A DNA stretch of 43,720 nucleotides from Rickettsia endosymbiont of Oxypoda opaca (GCA_020881235.1 JAJIYK010000091.1:1-43720); one strand, 5' to 3'. Numbered from the stretch's first letter, positions 9,150 through 18,216 are shown. The notes: a model not told the origin generated them from the letters alone. Numbers and translations: made by a program.

Positions 9150-10682
9150 CTACGACTCCTTGCGGTGACTATCTCCGGAGTAATGTAACTTAAATAAAAA
9201 AGCCAAACCGAAAAAAACAATTATGCCGGCTAGGATAGTTCCGCCTAAAGCAAAAATTTTAACTAATAAATATTCTGAGTAAAAATATTCTTGATAACAA
9301 GATTTTATTAGCCAAATTACTAAAATCATTATTAAACAATTAGCTAAGATTTTATAACAAAAAATTTTTACTTCAGACTCTATATAAAATTTATTTTGTT
9401 TTTTACTATAACTATATAATAGCCATAAATTATACCACGCCGCTATGGAAGTTCCGACGGCAATCCCTATATGTTTTAAAGGAACCATTAAAATGATATT
9501 AAGCAATGTGTTAACGATAAGTGAGCATACAGTTATCTTAAGCGGAGTTTTAGTATCTCCGTTAGCATAAAAGATAGGCGTCAAAATTTTTGCTAAGATA
9601 AAAGCAGGCAAACCAAACGCAAAAGCAGAAATTGCCTCTGCAGTATAAATTGTATCTTGCGGGGTAAAAAGCCCTCGCTCATAAATTACATGAATTATAG
9701 GATGTGATAAAATAATAATACCGAAAGTAGCAGGCAGGGATAGTAACAACCCCATTTTAATTGCGTTATTTTGAATTTTGACAGCTGCCTTAAAATCATT
9801 TAACTTATAGACTTTAGACAATTCCGGCAATAATATAGTAGCGAAACTAGTACCTATTATCGACAGTGGGAATTGATATATTCTATCGGCATATGATAAT
9901 ATGGAAATTGCTCCTTCGATAAAACTAGCGATAGATTGAGAAATAAAAAGATTTAATTGTTGAACGCCTGAGCTGATAGCTGCCGGTCCCATATTAATTA
10001 AAAACTTTTTTACATCCTTATCTTGGGGTTTAAAAACTAACGGAAAAACTAAGCCGGCTCTTTTTACACAAATAAACATAAACGAAACTTGTAATATACC
10101 CGCAATTATTAAAGCCATACTTATTGCTATTACGGATTCTAAATAATTATCTAGCCATAAAGTACAAATTATTACGCAGATGCTTAGAATGCTAGGAACA
10201 AAAGCAAAGGCGGCAAATTTCTTTACCGAATTTAAAATTCCGCCAAACAAAGCAGTTATAGAGATAAATATCAAATACGGCATAGTAATACGGCACAACA
10301 AAACCGTCAGAGCAAATTTTTCTGCGTTGCCGTGAAAACCGGGAGCTATAATAAACATTAGCGAGGGCATAAAAATTTGCATTAATACTATTAAAATTAT
10401 TAAAGTTAATAATAAAATAGTAAAAACCTCACCGGTAAAATAGCTAGCAGCTTTTTTTGAGGTTAACATTTTTTCGTTAAAGATCGGAACAAATACGTTT
10501 GAAAGTGCTCCTTCGGCAAAAATTCGTCTAAATAAATTTGGAAGTTTAAAAGCCACGTTGACGCCGTCGGCAATATTTGTCGAACCGAATAATGAAGCGA
10601 TAAATAACTCCCTCGCTAAACCGAAGATACGAGAAATTAACGTAAAAAAAGCTACTATAATTCCTGAACGAAATAAGCTCAC
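9150..10682 (-). CDS. murJ: Lipid II flippase MurJ (MviN)
   Basis: MurJ moves the peptidoglycan precursor lipid II across the inner membrane. The protein has 510 residues and about 14 hydrophobic segments, the normal size for this MOP-superfamily member. The N-terminus is diagnostic: SRIFGLARELFIASLFG, then ADGVNVAFKLPNLFRRIFAEGALSNVFVPIF, which contains the conserved arginines and the AEGA segment of the central cavity. PLSIIGTSFATILLPELS is the conserved mid-protein motif. The last residues (SGDSHRKES) run up to a TAG next to the repeat at 8998-9149, so the natural C-terminus may have been trimmed or altered there. Confidence 0.95.
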   Translation of the reverse strand: MSLFRSGIIVAFFTLISRIFGLARELFIASLFGSTNIADGVNVAFKLPNLFRRIFAEGALSNVFVPIFNEKMLTSKKAASYFTGEVFTILLLTLIILIVLMQIFMPSLMFIIAPGFHGNAEKFALTVLLCRITMPYLIFISITALFGGILNSVKKFAAFAFVPSILSICVIICTLWLDNYLESVIAISMALIIAGILQVSFMFICVKRAGLVFPLVFKPQDKDVKKFLINMGPAAISSGVQQLNLFISQSIASFIEGAISILSYADRIYQFPLSIIGTSFATILLPELSKVYKLNDFKAAVKIQNNAIKMGLLLSLPATFGIIILSHPIIHVIYERGLFTPQDTIYTAEAISAFAFGLPAFILAKILTPIFYANGDTKTPLKITVCSLIVNTLLNIILMVPLKHIGIAVGTSIAAWYNLWLLYSYSKKQNKFYIESEVKIFCYKILANCLIMILVIWLIKSCYQEYFYSEYLLVKIFALGGTILAGIIVFFGLAFLFKLHYSGDSHRKES

Positions 10683-10748
10683 TGTGTGTTTCTCATAAAT
10701 ATACTGCTCATCTTTACCGATTCCATGTACTTAACTTACGTATGCGGT

Positions 10749-10898
10749 CTTGTTGCATGGATCGAAAAAAGTGCTATATGTCATACCGTGGCTTGACCAC
10801 GGTATCCAGAAAAAACCTTAATAAAAAGACTGGATGCCGTGATCAAGTCACGGCATGACACCGTACGCTTTGCAAAAATTCGAGCCATGCAACAACGC
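10749..10898 (+). repeat. Palindromic repeat, kind A
   Basis: This is a full copy with outer arms TTGTTGCATGGATCGA and TCGAGCCATGCAACAACGC. The inner hairpins are CCGTGGCTTGACCACGG and CCGTGATCAAGTCACGG, with the centre CCTTAATAAAAAGACTGG. It separates murJ from ppa and ends at the base before the ppa stop codon (10899-10901). Confidence 0.88.
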
Positions 10899-11435
10899 CT
10901 ACATATGCAAGGAATTTTTAGCTCTTATTATTCCTTCTTCAATCAATTCTTTTGCTTTGGTAGAATTTTCAAAGCCGGTAACTTTCACCCATTTACCTTT
11001 TTCTAAATCTTTATAATGCTCAAAAAAATGTACAATTCGTTGTTTTAGCATGTCAGATATATCTTCTAATTCTTTTATATTATCAAAAGTAATATCAAGC
11101 TTAGAGGCAGGCACCGCAATAATTTTTTCATCTAAGCCCGACTCATCTTCCATCATTAATACCCCGATAGAGCGACATTTAATAACGCAGCCAGGTATCA
11201 CCGAATAAGGTGCTATAACAAGCACGTCTACCGGATCACCGTCATTGGAAAGCGTGTGCGGAACAAAGCCGTAATTACAAGGATAGCTCATCGAGGTTTG
11301 CATAAATCTATCAACAAAAATTGCCCCTGATTCTTTATCAAATTCGTATTTAACCGGCTTATCATTCATCGGAATTTCAATAATTACGTTTATTTCCTCG
11401 GCGGTTGCTTTTGCTTTAATTTTATCGATTAACAT
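10899..11435 (-). CDS. ppa: Inorganic pyrophosphatase
   Basis: This soluble family I enzyme hydrolyses pyrophosphate to phosphate, pulling biosynthetic reactions forward. The family signature DGDPVDVLV is at residues 65-73, with the metal-binding aspartates of the D-x-D-P-x-D pattern. The substrate-binding region YPCNYGFVPHTLS (51-63) precedes it, and HFFEHYKDLEKGKW lies near residue 140. The length (178) is close to the usual 172-176. The last codons (NSLHM) end at a TAG that touches a repeat. It is the last gene of the run that begins at hemB, with the ccmE stop only two bases upstream of its ATG. Confidence 0.95.
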   Translation of the reverse strand: MLIDKIKAKATAEEINVIIEIPMNDKPVKYEFDKESGAIFVDRFMQTSMSYPCNYGFVPHTLSNDGDPVDVLVIAPYSVIPGCVIKCRSIGVLMMEDESGLDEKIIAVPASKLDITFDNIKELEDISDMLKQRIVHFFEHYKDLEKGKWVKVTGFENSTKAKELIEEGIIRAKNSLHM

Positions 11436-11437
11436 AT

Positions 11438-11839
11438 TTACTCTTTTTTTTGCATTGTTGGCGGATAGTAATTTTCATCATGTTTGGTTAATAATTGCCG
11501 AGCAATAAATTTATTATTTGATAATTTTCCTATAGCTATTATACCTTGATTTTCACGAAATAGAGCAGGAAGTACACCTTTATAAAATATTTCTAAATCT
11601 TTAATATTGTCAGTGATAATAAAGCTAATTTTATCTGCCTCGATTTTATTTATTGAAGCTACTTTTACAAGCCCCCCTACTCTAAATTCTTTGGTATTAT
11701 CAATTTCATTAATTTTAGACGGCGGCAGAAAAAAAATTATATTTTTCTCTAAATTATATAATATAATATATATACCTGATGCTGCTAAGAACAAACAAAT
11801 TATTATTGCTATTAATCTATTTTTTACCCCTTTTTGCAT
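11438..11839 (-). CDS. ccmE: Cytochrome c maturation heme chaperone CcmE
   Basis: CcmE binds heme covalently in the periplasm and passes it to apocytochrome c in system I maturation. The protein starts with a membrane anchor ([20 protein letters not shown]), followed by the OB-fold domain ([14 protein letters not shown], then [20 protein letters not shown]). The heme-attachment motif [12 protein letters not shown] has its histidine near residue 120 and a tyrosine four residues later. A TTG three bases upstream of the ATG is possible, but the ATG at 11839 is better placed behind AAGAG. It sits downstream of sco and ccmD; the other ccm genes are not in this window. Confidence 0.92.
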   Translation of the reverse strand: MQKGVKNRLIAIIICLFLAASGIYIILYNLEKNIIFFLPPSKINEIDNTKEFRVGGLVKVASINKIEADKISFIITDNIKDLEIFYKGVLPALFRENQGIIAIGKLSNNKFIARQLLTKHDENYYPPTMQKKE

Positions 11840-11857
11840 CAAAACTCTTTTGAAAAA

Positions 11858-11950
11858 TTACTTCTTTTTATAGCTAAGCCACGTTTTAATTAAAATTAAC
11901 GCAAGGACTAAAAAAGTAAATAAATATGATAATAGTAAATAATTGTCCAT
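11858..11950 (-). CDS. ccmD: Small membrane protein, probable heme exporter protein CcmD
   Basis: The 30-codon frame starts MDNYLLLSYLFTF, continues with a single hydrophobic helix (LVLALILI), and ends in a basic tail (KTWLSYKKK). This is the layout of CcmD, the small single-pass subunit that helps release holo-CcmE from CcmC. The start codon directly follows the sco stop (TAAATG at 11948-11953), and ccmE begins 18 bases after its stop. CcmD is too short and variable to prove by motif, so the assignment rests on layout and position. Confidence 0.75.
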   Translation of the reverse strand: MDNYLLLSYLFTFLVLALILIKTWLSYKKK

Positions 11951-12586
11951 TTAATTTTTTCTATTTGCGGAATTAATTACTCTTAAAAAATCTATTATTT
12001 CATTAGAAGGAGAATCTAAATAAAAATGCTTCAAATATTTACCTTTTGCATCCATTAAATAAACAAAAGATGAGTGGTCAATCATATAACTTGACTTATC
12101 ACTATCATGATTTGCGACAGCATAATATACTTTAAATTTATCAGCCGTCTCTTTAATTTGTTCCGTACTGCCGGTAAGACCGATAAATTTAGGAGAAAAA
12201 TGTTTTAAATATTCTTTAAGGACAACAGGAATATCCCGCTTTGGGTCGATAGTAATAAATACCGGCGTAACGTTCACGCCGTATTTATCAAGACTATTTA
12301 TAACTTCTGTTATTTTTTGCAAAGAAGTCGGGCAAATATCAGGGCAGTAAGTAAAACCAAAGTAAATTAAGCTTAATTTGCCTTTTAAACTATTACTATT
12401 AAATATTTTCCCGTCTTGATCAATCAACTCAAAATCGCCGCCGATTTGTACCTGATCGTTATCGTACATCTCACCTTGTCCTGCTAAAGGTTTTTTTGGC
12501 GATTCTATCGATAATAGTAAATATAGTGACACTATACCGATAGCATTAGCTATTATTATAATAATCTTTAATATATTAGCTTGCAT
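11951..12586 (-). CDS. SCO1/SenC family copper chaperone
   Basis: SCO proteins deliver copper to the CuA centre of cytochrome c oxidase. The N-terminal anchor ([21 protein letters not shown], about 5-25) places the domain in the periplasm. The thioredoxin-like domain has the copper ligands C81 and C85 in [14 protein letters not shown] and H171 in [12 protein letters not shown]. The length of 211 residues is typical. The ATG at 12586 directly follows the mntA stop and has AGGAG at a good distance upstream, so the TA pair upstream and this gene are likely on one transcript. Confidence 0.93.
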   Translation of the reverse strand: MQANILKIIIIIANAIGIVSLYLLLSIESPKKPLAGQGEMYDNDQVQIGGDFELIDQDGKIFNSNSLKGKLSLIYFGFTYCPDICPTSLQKITEVINSLDKYGVNVTPVFITIDPKRDIPVVLKEYLKHFSPKFIGLTGSTEQIKETADKFKVYYAVANHDSDKSSYMIDHSSFVYLMDAKGKYLKHFYLDSPSNEIIDFLRVINSANRKN

Positions 12587-12889
12587 TTATTCTCCTTTAT
12601 TATTTTTACTTGAAATTAATTCCAAGTCTTTACGTATTAGGTTTTGAAAATTCTCACTACATCTATTAAAATCAATGACATCAACTTTAAAAGGCAAATC
12701 TGACTCTTCAAAATCTTCATCAATATGTGCCCAAATATTCCAAGGAATATTTTCCATAAAGCACATATCTAAATCAGAAAACTTTCGAGAATTTCCTTTT
12801 ACTCTAGAACCATAAGCATAAAAATTATAAGGGTATTTTGCTAAAATTTCTTTAACTATTTTTAAATGGCGTTCTTCCATGTAAATCAT
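12587..12889 (-). CDS. mntA: MntA-type minimal nucleotidyltransferase (antitoxin)
   Basis: The 100-residue protein has the exact motif GS-x10-DxD of MntA proteins: G27, S28, then D39 and D41 (YGSRVKGNSRKFSDLD). A third acidic residue of the fold is likely in KVDVIDF near residue 70. In characterised HepT/MntA pairs, the MntA enzyme neutralises the HEPN toxin by adding AMP units to a tyrosine. The ATG at 12889 overlaps the hepT stop (ATGA), which implies coupled translation. A second ATG three codons in is also possible. The enzymatic role is taken from the family. Confidence 0.85.
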   Translation of the reverse strand: MIYMEERHLKIVKEILAKYPYNFYAYGSRVKGNSRKFSDLDMCFMENIPWNIWAHIDEDFEESDLPFKVDVIDFNRCSENFQNLIRKDLELISSKNNKGE

Positions 12890-13263
12890 GTTTCTTCTTT
12901 GAGCTTATTTATTAATTTTTTAAGTTCCTTTGAAAATAAATCAAAAATTTCAATAATCTCATCTGCTACTTTCTGCTCATAAATATGAGATGTTAAATTA
13001 CGTTTTTTTTGGAACTCAAACCATATTTCAGGATCTTCGATAAATTTCTCTAGAACAGCACTTCTAAATATTGTTTTTGGCGAACTAGCTTCTACCCCTC
13101 GTGCTTCCAAAAACCTTTTCATCATCTTCCACGATAACTCATAGCAAAATTCAAATGCCTGTATTGCACCTGCTTTATCACGATCATTATGCATATCAAT
13201 ACGAAATCTTTCAAAAACATCGCAAGCTTTAATAAGACTACTTATATCTATCTTCTTTTGCAT
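12886..13263 (-). CDS. hepT: HEPN-domain toxin, HepT family
   Basis: The 125-residue protein is all-helical and carries the HepT signature R-x4-H-x-Y at residues 88-95 (R88, H93, Y95 in RNLTSHIY). The arginine and histidine form the RNase site in HEPN toxins, and the tyrosine is the AMPylation target in characterised systems. The region YELSWKMMKRFLEARG matches the nucleotidyltransferase substrate-binding (HI0074) family. All key residues are intact, so the toxin could be active. It begins three bases after the hemB stop and overlaps mntA by four. Confidence 0.87.
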   Translation of the reverse strand: MQKKIDISSLIKACDVFERFRIDMHNDRDKAGAIQAFEFCYELSWKMMKRFLEARGVEASSPKTIFRSAVLEKFIEDPEIWFEFQKKRNLTSHIYEQKVADEIIEIFDLFSKELKKLINKLKEET

Positions 13264-13266
13264 ATT

Positions 13267-14253
13267 TTATCTTCTTTCCTTTAAAATTTCTGCCACCTCA
13301 AGTGCTGCATAAGTAAAGATGGCACCGGCACCGGCTCGTTTAAAGCTTATTAACGACTCCAATAAAGCTTTATGCCAGTCTAATGCTCCGGCTTGGGCAG
13401 CAAATTTTAGCATAGCGTACTCTCCACTAACCTGATAGGCAAAAATTTTGGTATTAAAATTATTGGCAGCTTCTCGAATAACATCCAAAAACGGCATACC
13501 CGGCTTGATCATTACCATATCAGCCCCTTCAGCTATATCATGTTCTATTTCAAGCATTGCCTCTTTTATATTGCGTATATCCATCTGATAGCTAGACTTG
13601 TCTAAATAATTCTTTTTATTGCTACCGAGAGCATCACGAAAAGGTCCATAAAAACTAGAAGCATATTTAGCGGCATAAGCAAGGATATTAACATTTATAA
13701 AACCTTCATGATCTAGATACTCCCTGATAGCCATAATCCGCCCATCCATCATATCGGAAGGTGCAATAACATCCGTGCCTGCTTTAGCAAGAACTAATGC
13801 TTGATTGCAAAGTGCTTTAACCGATTTATCGTTATCAACTTCACCGTGATGAATAATACCGTCATGACCGCTAAGAGTATAAGGATCTAACGCTACATCA
13901 CATATTATGCCGATATCGATACCGGCATTTCTAATACTACGTATCGTTCGGCAAATTAGATTATCTAAATTATATGCCTCATCAGCATTATCACTTTTTA
14001 AGCTCTCATCAATACAAGGGAATAAAGCAATAGCATTAATACCCATTTTCGCCACTTGTTTAGCGGTCTCTATAACTTGGTCGATAGATAAACGATATAT
14101 CCCCGGCATAGTTTTAATTTCTTGCCTTTGATTATGCCCCTCAACGATAAATAACGGCAATATTAAATCATTTACCGTTAAACGATTCTCTGCTAGCAAC
14201 TCACGGAGCCAATAAGCTTTTCTATTTCTTCTTAAGCGTACTAATGGATACAT
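13267..14253 (-). CDS. hemB: Delta-aminolevulinic acid dehydratase (porphobilinogen synthase)
   Basis: HemB joins two 5-aminolevulinate molecules into porphobilinogen in heme synthesis. The N-terminal RLRRNRKAYWLREL is conserved. Both Schiff-base lysines are visible: the K in DKSSYQMD and the K in VMIKPGMPFLD. APSDMMDGRI and the cap motif VSGEYAM also match. The frame opens as far up as 14310, but an ATG at 14253 gives MYPLVRLRRNRK and the normal family length (328 residues). It heads the run of genes down to ppa, which gives heme supply, cytochrome oxidase assembly and cytochrome c maturation on one strand. Confidence 0.93.
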   Translation of the reverse strand: MYPLVRLRRNRKAYWLRELLAENRLTVNDLILPLFIVEGHNQRQEIKTMPGIYRLSIDQVIETAKQVAKMGINAIALFPCIDESLKSDNADEAYNLDNLICRTIRSIRNAGIDIGIICDVALDPYTLSGHDGIIHHGEVDNDKSVKALCNQALVLAKAGTDVIAPSDMMDGRIMAIREYLDHEGFINVNILAYAAKYASSFYGPFRDALGSNKKNYLDKSSYQMDIRNIKEAMLEIEHDIAEGADMVMIKPGMPFLDVIREAANNFNTKIFAYQVSGEYAMLKFAAQAGALDWHKALLESLISFKRAGAGAIFTYAALEVAEILKERR

Positions 14254-14355
14254 AAATCTAATCTTTTTAATTTTGCCTTTCATTTTAATATTATTAATCC
14301 AATCCCGCAAGCAAGTTTTTATAATAAACTATCAAGGTCATTCCTAGCTGCAACG

Positions 14356-14479
14356 GGTGTTGTTGCATGGCTCATAATTTACCGTATTATGATTATTACA
14401 AGTATGGTGTCATACCGTGGCTTGACCACGGTATCCAGAAAAAAGTTTCATAAAAAGACCGGATGCCGTGATCAAGCCA
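14356..14479 (+). repeat. Palindromic repeat, kind A, cut by a kind C repeat
   Basis: The left arm (GTGTTGTTGCATGGCTCA), the first inner hairpin (CCGTGGCTTGACCACGG) and the centre are present. The second hairpin stops at CCGTGATCAAGCCA, where the next element begins. No right half is found beyond the kind C element. Confidence 0.8.
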
Positions 14480-14686
14480 GCGTTGTTGCATGGATCGATT
14501 TTACCTCGTCATTGCGAGGAGGGACGTAGTCCCGACGTGGCAATCTAGTCTTTGTCATGCTGAACTCGTTTCAGAATCTTTTTAGTAGATCCTGAAATAA
14601 ATTCAGGATGACTATTATTTTCTGGATTGCCACGCTCCTTTCAGTCGCTCGCAATGACTAGGTAAGATCGAGCCATACGACAATGC
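14480..14686 (+). repeat. Palindromic repeat, kind C
   Basis: The outer arms are GCGTTGTTGCATGGATCGA and ATCGAGCCATACGACAATGC. The inner arms are CGTCATTGCGAG and CTCGCAATGAC. The left arm contains the small hairpin GGGAC-GTA-GTCCC (14521-14533). The centre holds a further palindromic pair (TCATGCTGAACTCGTTTCAG and CTGAAATAAATTCAGGATGA). With the A element to its left it fills the space between hemB and priA. Confidence 0.87.
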
Positions 14687-14721
14687 TTACGGCTCTCGCC
14701 ATGACGGTTTACGTTTATCTT

Positions 14722-16668
14722 CTAATAAAAACTTTTAGGATCAATATCGATTTTGACATGACAAGATGAAGGGATTTTTACCAGACTTAGCCAAAATTTT
14801 AAATATTTTTGTAAGTTAAATTTTTTATCAACTATAACAAGAATTCGGAAACGATATTTACCGGCAAGTTTTGACATTAAAGAGCTAGCGGGTCCAAGAA
14901 TTTTTGCCCTAGTATTTGGGGCAATTCTCACTAAATTCTTAGCTATTGCCAGTATTTTATGCTCATCAATACCCGATAAAATTATTGAAGCCATTTTGGT
15001 AAAAGGCGGCATATCTGCGGTTTTTCTTGTTTGCAACTCATACTGAAAAAATGCCTCTTCATCGGAGTTAATAATATGACTAAAAATCATATTATCGGGA
15101 TAATAGCTTTGCATTAATACGATGCCTTTTGCTTCTCCTCTCCCTGCTCTCCCCCCTACCTGATGAAGCAGCTGGTATGTTCGCTCACTTGAACGTAAAT
15201 CGGCGTTGCTACTGCCAAGGTCGGCATCGATTACCCCGACTAAGGTAAGATTCGGGAAATGATAGCCTTTTGTTATTACTTGCGTCCCTATCAAAATATC
15301 AATCGCCGAATGTTCCATTTTATGCAGTAATTCGGCTATCTTTTCCGGCTTCCCTAAATGATCTTTACTAATTACCGCAATTCTACTATTCGGAAAAAGT
15401 AATTTTGCCTCTTCTTCTATTCGCTCTATTCCAGGACCGCAAATTGTCAGTGCGTCGTCTTCCTTGCATTCAGGACAGTTAGTAGGAATTTTGCTTGTAT
15501 AACCGCAATGATGACATTCAAGTTTTCTAGTTCCTTTATGCAGCACTAACCAACTTGAGCAAGATTTACAAGTAAAACGATGACCGCAAAGCTTGCAGAG
15601 CATTAAAGGTGCATAACCTCGGCGGTTAAGGAATAGCAATATTTGCTTATTATTTTTTAGATTTTCAGCAATAGCCGTTATTAAAGGCTTAGACAAATAA
15701 GAATTTTTTGATAAATTTTCTTTTTTCATATCAATTATTTCTATTGTCGGCATAGCCGCATCTTTATACCGAGAAGCTAGAATAATTAACTGATATTTTC
15801 CTTGCTCTACATTATACATCGTTTCAATAGAAGGAGTAGCAGAGCATAAAATAATTTGTGCCTTATCAAGCCCCGCCCTTATTATTGCCGTATCTCGTGC
15901 ATTATATAATATACCGTCATCCTGTTTATAAGAATCGTCATGTTCCTCATCAATAACGATTAGACCAAGATTTTTGTACGGCAGAAAAAGGCTACTGCGT
16001 GCTCCTATTATAATCTTAACCTTATCGCTTAATATCCCTCTTAAAATTGCTTTTTTCTTAGCCTTAGTAACGCTAGAATTCCACACCACCGGCTCAAAAC
16101 CGAAACGCTCGGTAAAGCGGTTAATAATTTGCATACTTAAAGCAATTTCCGGCAACATAATTAATGCTTGCTTTCCTTGGTGTAAGTAATCGGCAATTAG
16201 GTTAAAATAAACTTCCGTCTTGCCTGAACCGGTAACCCCCTTAATTATCACCGGCTTATCGCTTTGCTTTATTAACTTAATTGCTTGCTGCTGTTCGTTA
16301 GATAAATCGGGTAACGTAAAATCCGTTTTTATTAACTGCTCTTTAACCTTAATCGGTTTCTCGGCAATATCTATAGGCAGCACTAACTTGGCAATCCCTC
16401 CTAATTCACTTAAATAATACTCACTCATCCATTTTATTAATTCTAAAATTTCTGAGTTAAGACTAAATCCCAGAGGTATTTTTTCTTTGATAGATTTTAG
16501 CTTTTCTTTATTGGAAGTAACATTAAGCTCCCATACTATCCCCGTTACTTCTTTATTTCTAAAAGTCACTATTACCAAATCCCCTAAATTTAAATCTAGA
16601 TGATCCGGCACTATATAATCTAACGGGAATAATTTCGGTAGGGGTAATAATATTTTAGCTATTTGCAT
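14722..16668 (-). CDS. priA: Primosomal replication-restart helicase PriA
   Basis: PriA recognises stalled forks and reloads the replicative helicase. The N-terminal DNA-binding domain (about 1-110) precedes a superfamily 2 helicase with Walker A GVTGSGKT at 144-151 and Walker B DEEH at 240-243. The two zinc sites follow in the helicase insert ([23 protein letters not shown]). The motif VI region reads [10 protein letters not shown]. At 648 residues it is shorter than the 732 of E. coli, mainly in linkers, but no domain is missing. The ATG at 16668 gives [11 protein letters not shown], a normal start. Confidence 0.95.
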   Translation of the reverse strand: MQIAKILLPLPKLFPLDYIVPDHLDLNLGDLVIVTFRNKEVTGIVWELNVTSNKEKLKSIKEKIPLGFSLNSEILELIKWMSEYYLSELGGIAKLVLPIDIAEKPIKVKEQLIKTDFTLPDLSNEQQQAIKLIKQSDKPVIIKGVTGSGKTEVYFNLIADYLHQGKQALIMLPEIALSMQIINRFTERFGFEPVVWNSSVTKAKKKAILRGILSDKVKIIIGARSSLFLPYKNLGLIVIDEEHDDSYKQDDGILYNARDTAIIRAGLDKAQIILCSATPSIETMYNVEQGKYQLIILASRYKDAAMPTIEIIDMKKENLSKNSYLSKPLITAIAENLKNNKQILLFLNRRGYAPLMLCKLCGHRFTCKSCSSWLVLHKGTRKLECHHCGYTSKIPTNCPECKEDDALTICGPGIERIEEEAKLLFPNSRIAVISKDHLGKPEKIAELLHKMEHSAIDILIGTQVITKGYHFPNLTLVGVIDADLGSSNADLRSSERTYQLLHQVGGRAGRGEAKGIVLMQSYYPDNMIFSHIINSDEEAFFQYELQTRKTADMPPFTKMASIILSGIDEHKILAIAKNLVRIAPNTRAKILGPASSLMSKLAGKYRFRILVIVDKKFNLQKYLKFWLSLVKIPSSCHVKIDIDPKSFY

Positions 16669-16682
16669 ATTATGTATATAAA

Positions 16683-16949
16683 CTAATTATCTCCGTAGTG
16701 ACTCCACATACGCAAAATTTTTATTTCTTTGGTTTCTTCATATACTTGATAAAATAACCTATGCTGTAGGTTAATTCTTCTTGAATAGGCAGCATTATAA
16801 GCACCTGTTAATTTTTTATAAGGAGGTGGATTTTGAAAAGGATTATTTTGAATTATATGTAATAGATTTTGAATTCTATCTTTATAAATAGATTTGTTTA
16901 CTAATTTATAATCTTTGCGTGCAGCATCAGTAAGGTATAAAGTATACAT
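16683..16949 (-). CDS. YoeB/Txe-type toxin
   Basis: The 88-residue protein matches the YoeB layout: N-terminal strand, helix with [15 protein letters not shown], then [21 protein letters not shown] and an ending MWSHYGDN. R64 and the histidine-tyrosine pair H84-Y85 correspond to E. coli YoeB R65, H83 and Y84. The segment equivalent to PEPLK of E. coli, which holds E46, reads PPPYKK here, so that acidic residue is missing. YoeB toxins cleave mRNA at the ribosome. The changed site may weaken activity or mark a subfamily. It begins two bases after the antitoxin stop. Confidence 0.85.
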   Translation of the reverse strand: MYTLYLTDAARKDYKLVNKSIYKDRIQNLLHIIQNNPFQNPPPYKKLTGAYNAAYSRRINLQHRLFYQVYEETKEIKILRMWSHYGDN

Positions 16950-16951
16950 TT

Positions 16952-17194
16952 CTATATTAATCTAATAATACTGCATTTTTCGATAGGAGTATTTAACCCC
17001 TCAATAATTGAATCGCTTAATTTTTTATTAGAAGCTACAAATAATGTTTCTTCTATATCTTCCCAATCATCAAGTGATATTAAAACTGCTGCGTTTCGCT
17101 TGCCTTTTATTAAAGTAGGCTCGTGGCTTACGGCTACTTCATCAATTAATTTATATAAGCTTTTTCTAGCTTCACTAGCGATTAAATAGGTCAT
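16952..17194 (-). CDS. YefM/Phd-type antitoxin
   Basis: The 80-residue protein starts TYLIASEARKSLYKLIDEV, the dimerisation and DNA-binding domain of YefM/Phd antitoxins, and continues with NAAVLISLDDWEDIEETLF. The C-terminal segment (SIIEGLNTPIEKC) is the toxin-binding tail. It is first in the operon, as usual for this family, and has AAGGGA upstream of its ATG at 17194. An operator-like inverted repeat overlaps its promoter (17222-17252), consistent with self-repression by the YefM/toxin complex. Confidence 0.87.
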   Translation of the reverse strand: MTYLIASEARKSLYKLIDEVAVSHEPTLIKGKRNAAVLISLDDWEDIEETLFVASNKKLSDSIIEGLNTPIEKCSIIRLI

Positions 17195-17221
17195 AATTTA
17201 TTCCCTTAACTCTCTTACCTA

Positions 17222-17252
17222 TAATGGTACTACATAAAGTACTATTAGTCAA
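17222..17252 (-). promoter_or_regulatory. Promoter and operator of the yefM-yoeB-type pair
   Basis: On the minus strand, TTGACT (17247-17252) and TACCAT (17224-17229) are 17 bases apart. The spacer and the -10 box are covered by an inverted repeat, TAATGGTACT and AGTACTATTA (17222-17247, nine of ten positions paired). Its two GTAC cores are 12 bases apart centre to centre. From memory, the E. coli YefM operator has two TGTACA-type cores with that spacing. Confidence 0.65.
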
Positions 17253-17349
17253 CAAATATCAGACTCAATTAATGGTATTACTAACTAACTCTTTATTTTT
17301 ATATATATGTATTTATAATAATATCTTATTTGGTATAGAAAACTTACGT

Positions 17350-17910
17350 ATGAAAAAAATAGTTATAGCGATTTCCGGTGCATCGGGAGCTATCTACGGC
17401 ATTCGGCTACTTGAAGTATTAAAAGAGCAAAATATCGAAACTCATTTAGTTATTTCAAATGCTGCTCATCTTACTATAAATGCTGAAACTAAATATTCTA
17501 TAAAACAAGTTAAAAATCTAGCAAGTTATTATTATAATATAATGGATGTGGGGGCTGCCATTTCCAGCGGTTCATTTAAAACACTAGGCATGATAATAGC
17601 ACCTTGTAGCATGAAGACCGTAGCGTCTATTGCTCATTCATTGGAAAATAATTTAATTAGCAGAGCCGCGGGAGTAGTGTTAAAAGACAAAAGAAAACTT
17701 ATTTTAATGATTAGGGAAAGCCCGCTTCATACCGGACATTTGGAGAATATGCTAAAAATATCGAGTTACGGCGGAATAATCGCCCCGCCGGTACCGGCGT
17801 TTTATAGCAATCCTGAAAAAATAGACGATATAATTAATCATTCCGTTAGCAGGGTATTAGATTTTTTTGATATCGATACTAAATTAATCAAACGCTGGCA
17901 CGGGCTATAA
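17350..17910 (+). CDS. ubiX: Flavin prenyltransferase UbiX
   Basis: UbiX makes the prenylated FMN cofactor that UbiD-type decarboxylases need, for example in ubiquinone synthesis. The flavin-binding start [21 protein letters not shown] is diagnostic. [18 protein letters not shown] and the [23 protein letters not shown] motif (prenyl phosphate site) follow, and [15 protein letters not shown] is the conserved end. The frame is open from 17224, but the ATG at 17350 gives the normal length (186 residues) and puts the UbiX start at residue 1. The extra upstream codons are not conserved-looking. It is divergent from the yefM promoter. Confidence 0.95.
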   Translation: MKKIVIAISGASGAIYGIRLLEVLKEQNIETHLVISNAAHLTINAETKYSIKQVKNLASYYYNIMDVGAAISSGSFKTLGMIIAPCSMKTVASIAHSLENNLISRAAGVVLKDKRKLILMIRESPLHTGHLENMLKISSYGGIIAPPVPAFYSNPEKIDDIINHSVSRVLDFFDIDTKLIKRWHGL

Positions 17911-17943
17911 GTATAAATTATAATAAAGTTTTTAAAATCCTTG

Positions 17944-17965
17944 AAAGTAGATTGCAATCTATTTC
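17944..17965. terminator. Short hairpin between convergent ubiX and SemiSWEET genes
   Basis: TAGATT and AATCTA pair around GC, extended by three more pairs including one wobble. The hairpin covers the SemiSWEET stop codon. There is no clear T-run, so the terminator role is uncertain. Confidence 0.3.
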
Positions 17966-18216
17966 CACAAACATTTCATAACAAGTATCGCTCCGGATAA
18001 GATTAATGTTATCATTTCTGTTATAATAAGCGGCAATGAATTAATTAGAATACCGTAAATAAGCCATAATACTACGCTAGTACAATATATAATATACATA
18101 GATAATGAAATATTTTGAGTAGAGCGAGATTGATAAGTTTTAATTACTTGCGGAACAAAAGCAATCGTAGTTAATATACCGGCAATATATCCCATAATTT
18201 CCGTATAATCTGACAT
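17959..18216 (-). CDS. SemiSWEET-type small sugar transporter
   Basis: The 85-residue protein has three membrane helices (about 5-25, 38-58, 62-82), the layout of a bacterial SemiSWEET that works as a dimer. The PQ-loop motif FVPQVIKTYQS (20-30) lies in the first helix, followed by STQNISLSMYIIYCTSVVLWLIYG in the second. SemiSWEETs carry out facilitated transport of small sugars. The substrate is unknown. The gene has no clear operon partner. Confidence 0.9.
   Translation of the reverse strand: MSDYTEIMGYIAGILTTIAFVPQVIKTYQSRSTQNISLSMYIIYCTSVVLWLIYGILINSLPLIITEMITLILSGAILVMKCLWK

Noticed and set aside
9032..9220. Open frame on the minus strand across the repeat
   Set aside because: It is composed of the palindromic element and the murJ tail in another frame. 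Similar frames arise in nearly every copy (for example 39133-39342, 42683-42952, 33762-34092).
17224..17349. N-terminal extension of UbiX
   Set aside because: It is 42 codons longer than the family, lies over the yefM operator, and lacks conserved sequence. The ATG at 17350 fits the family start.
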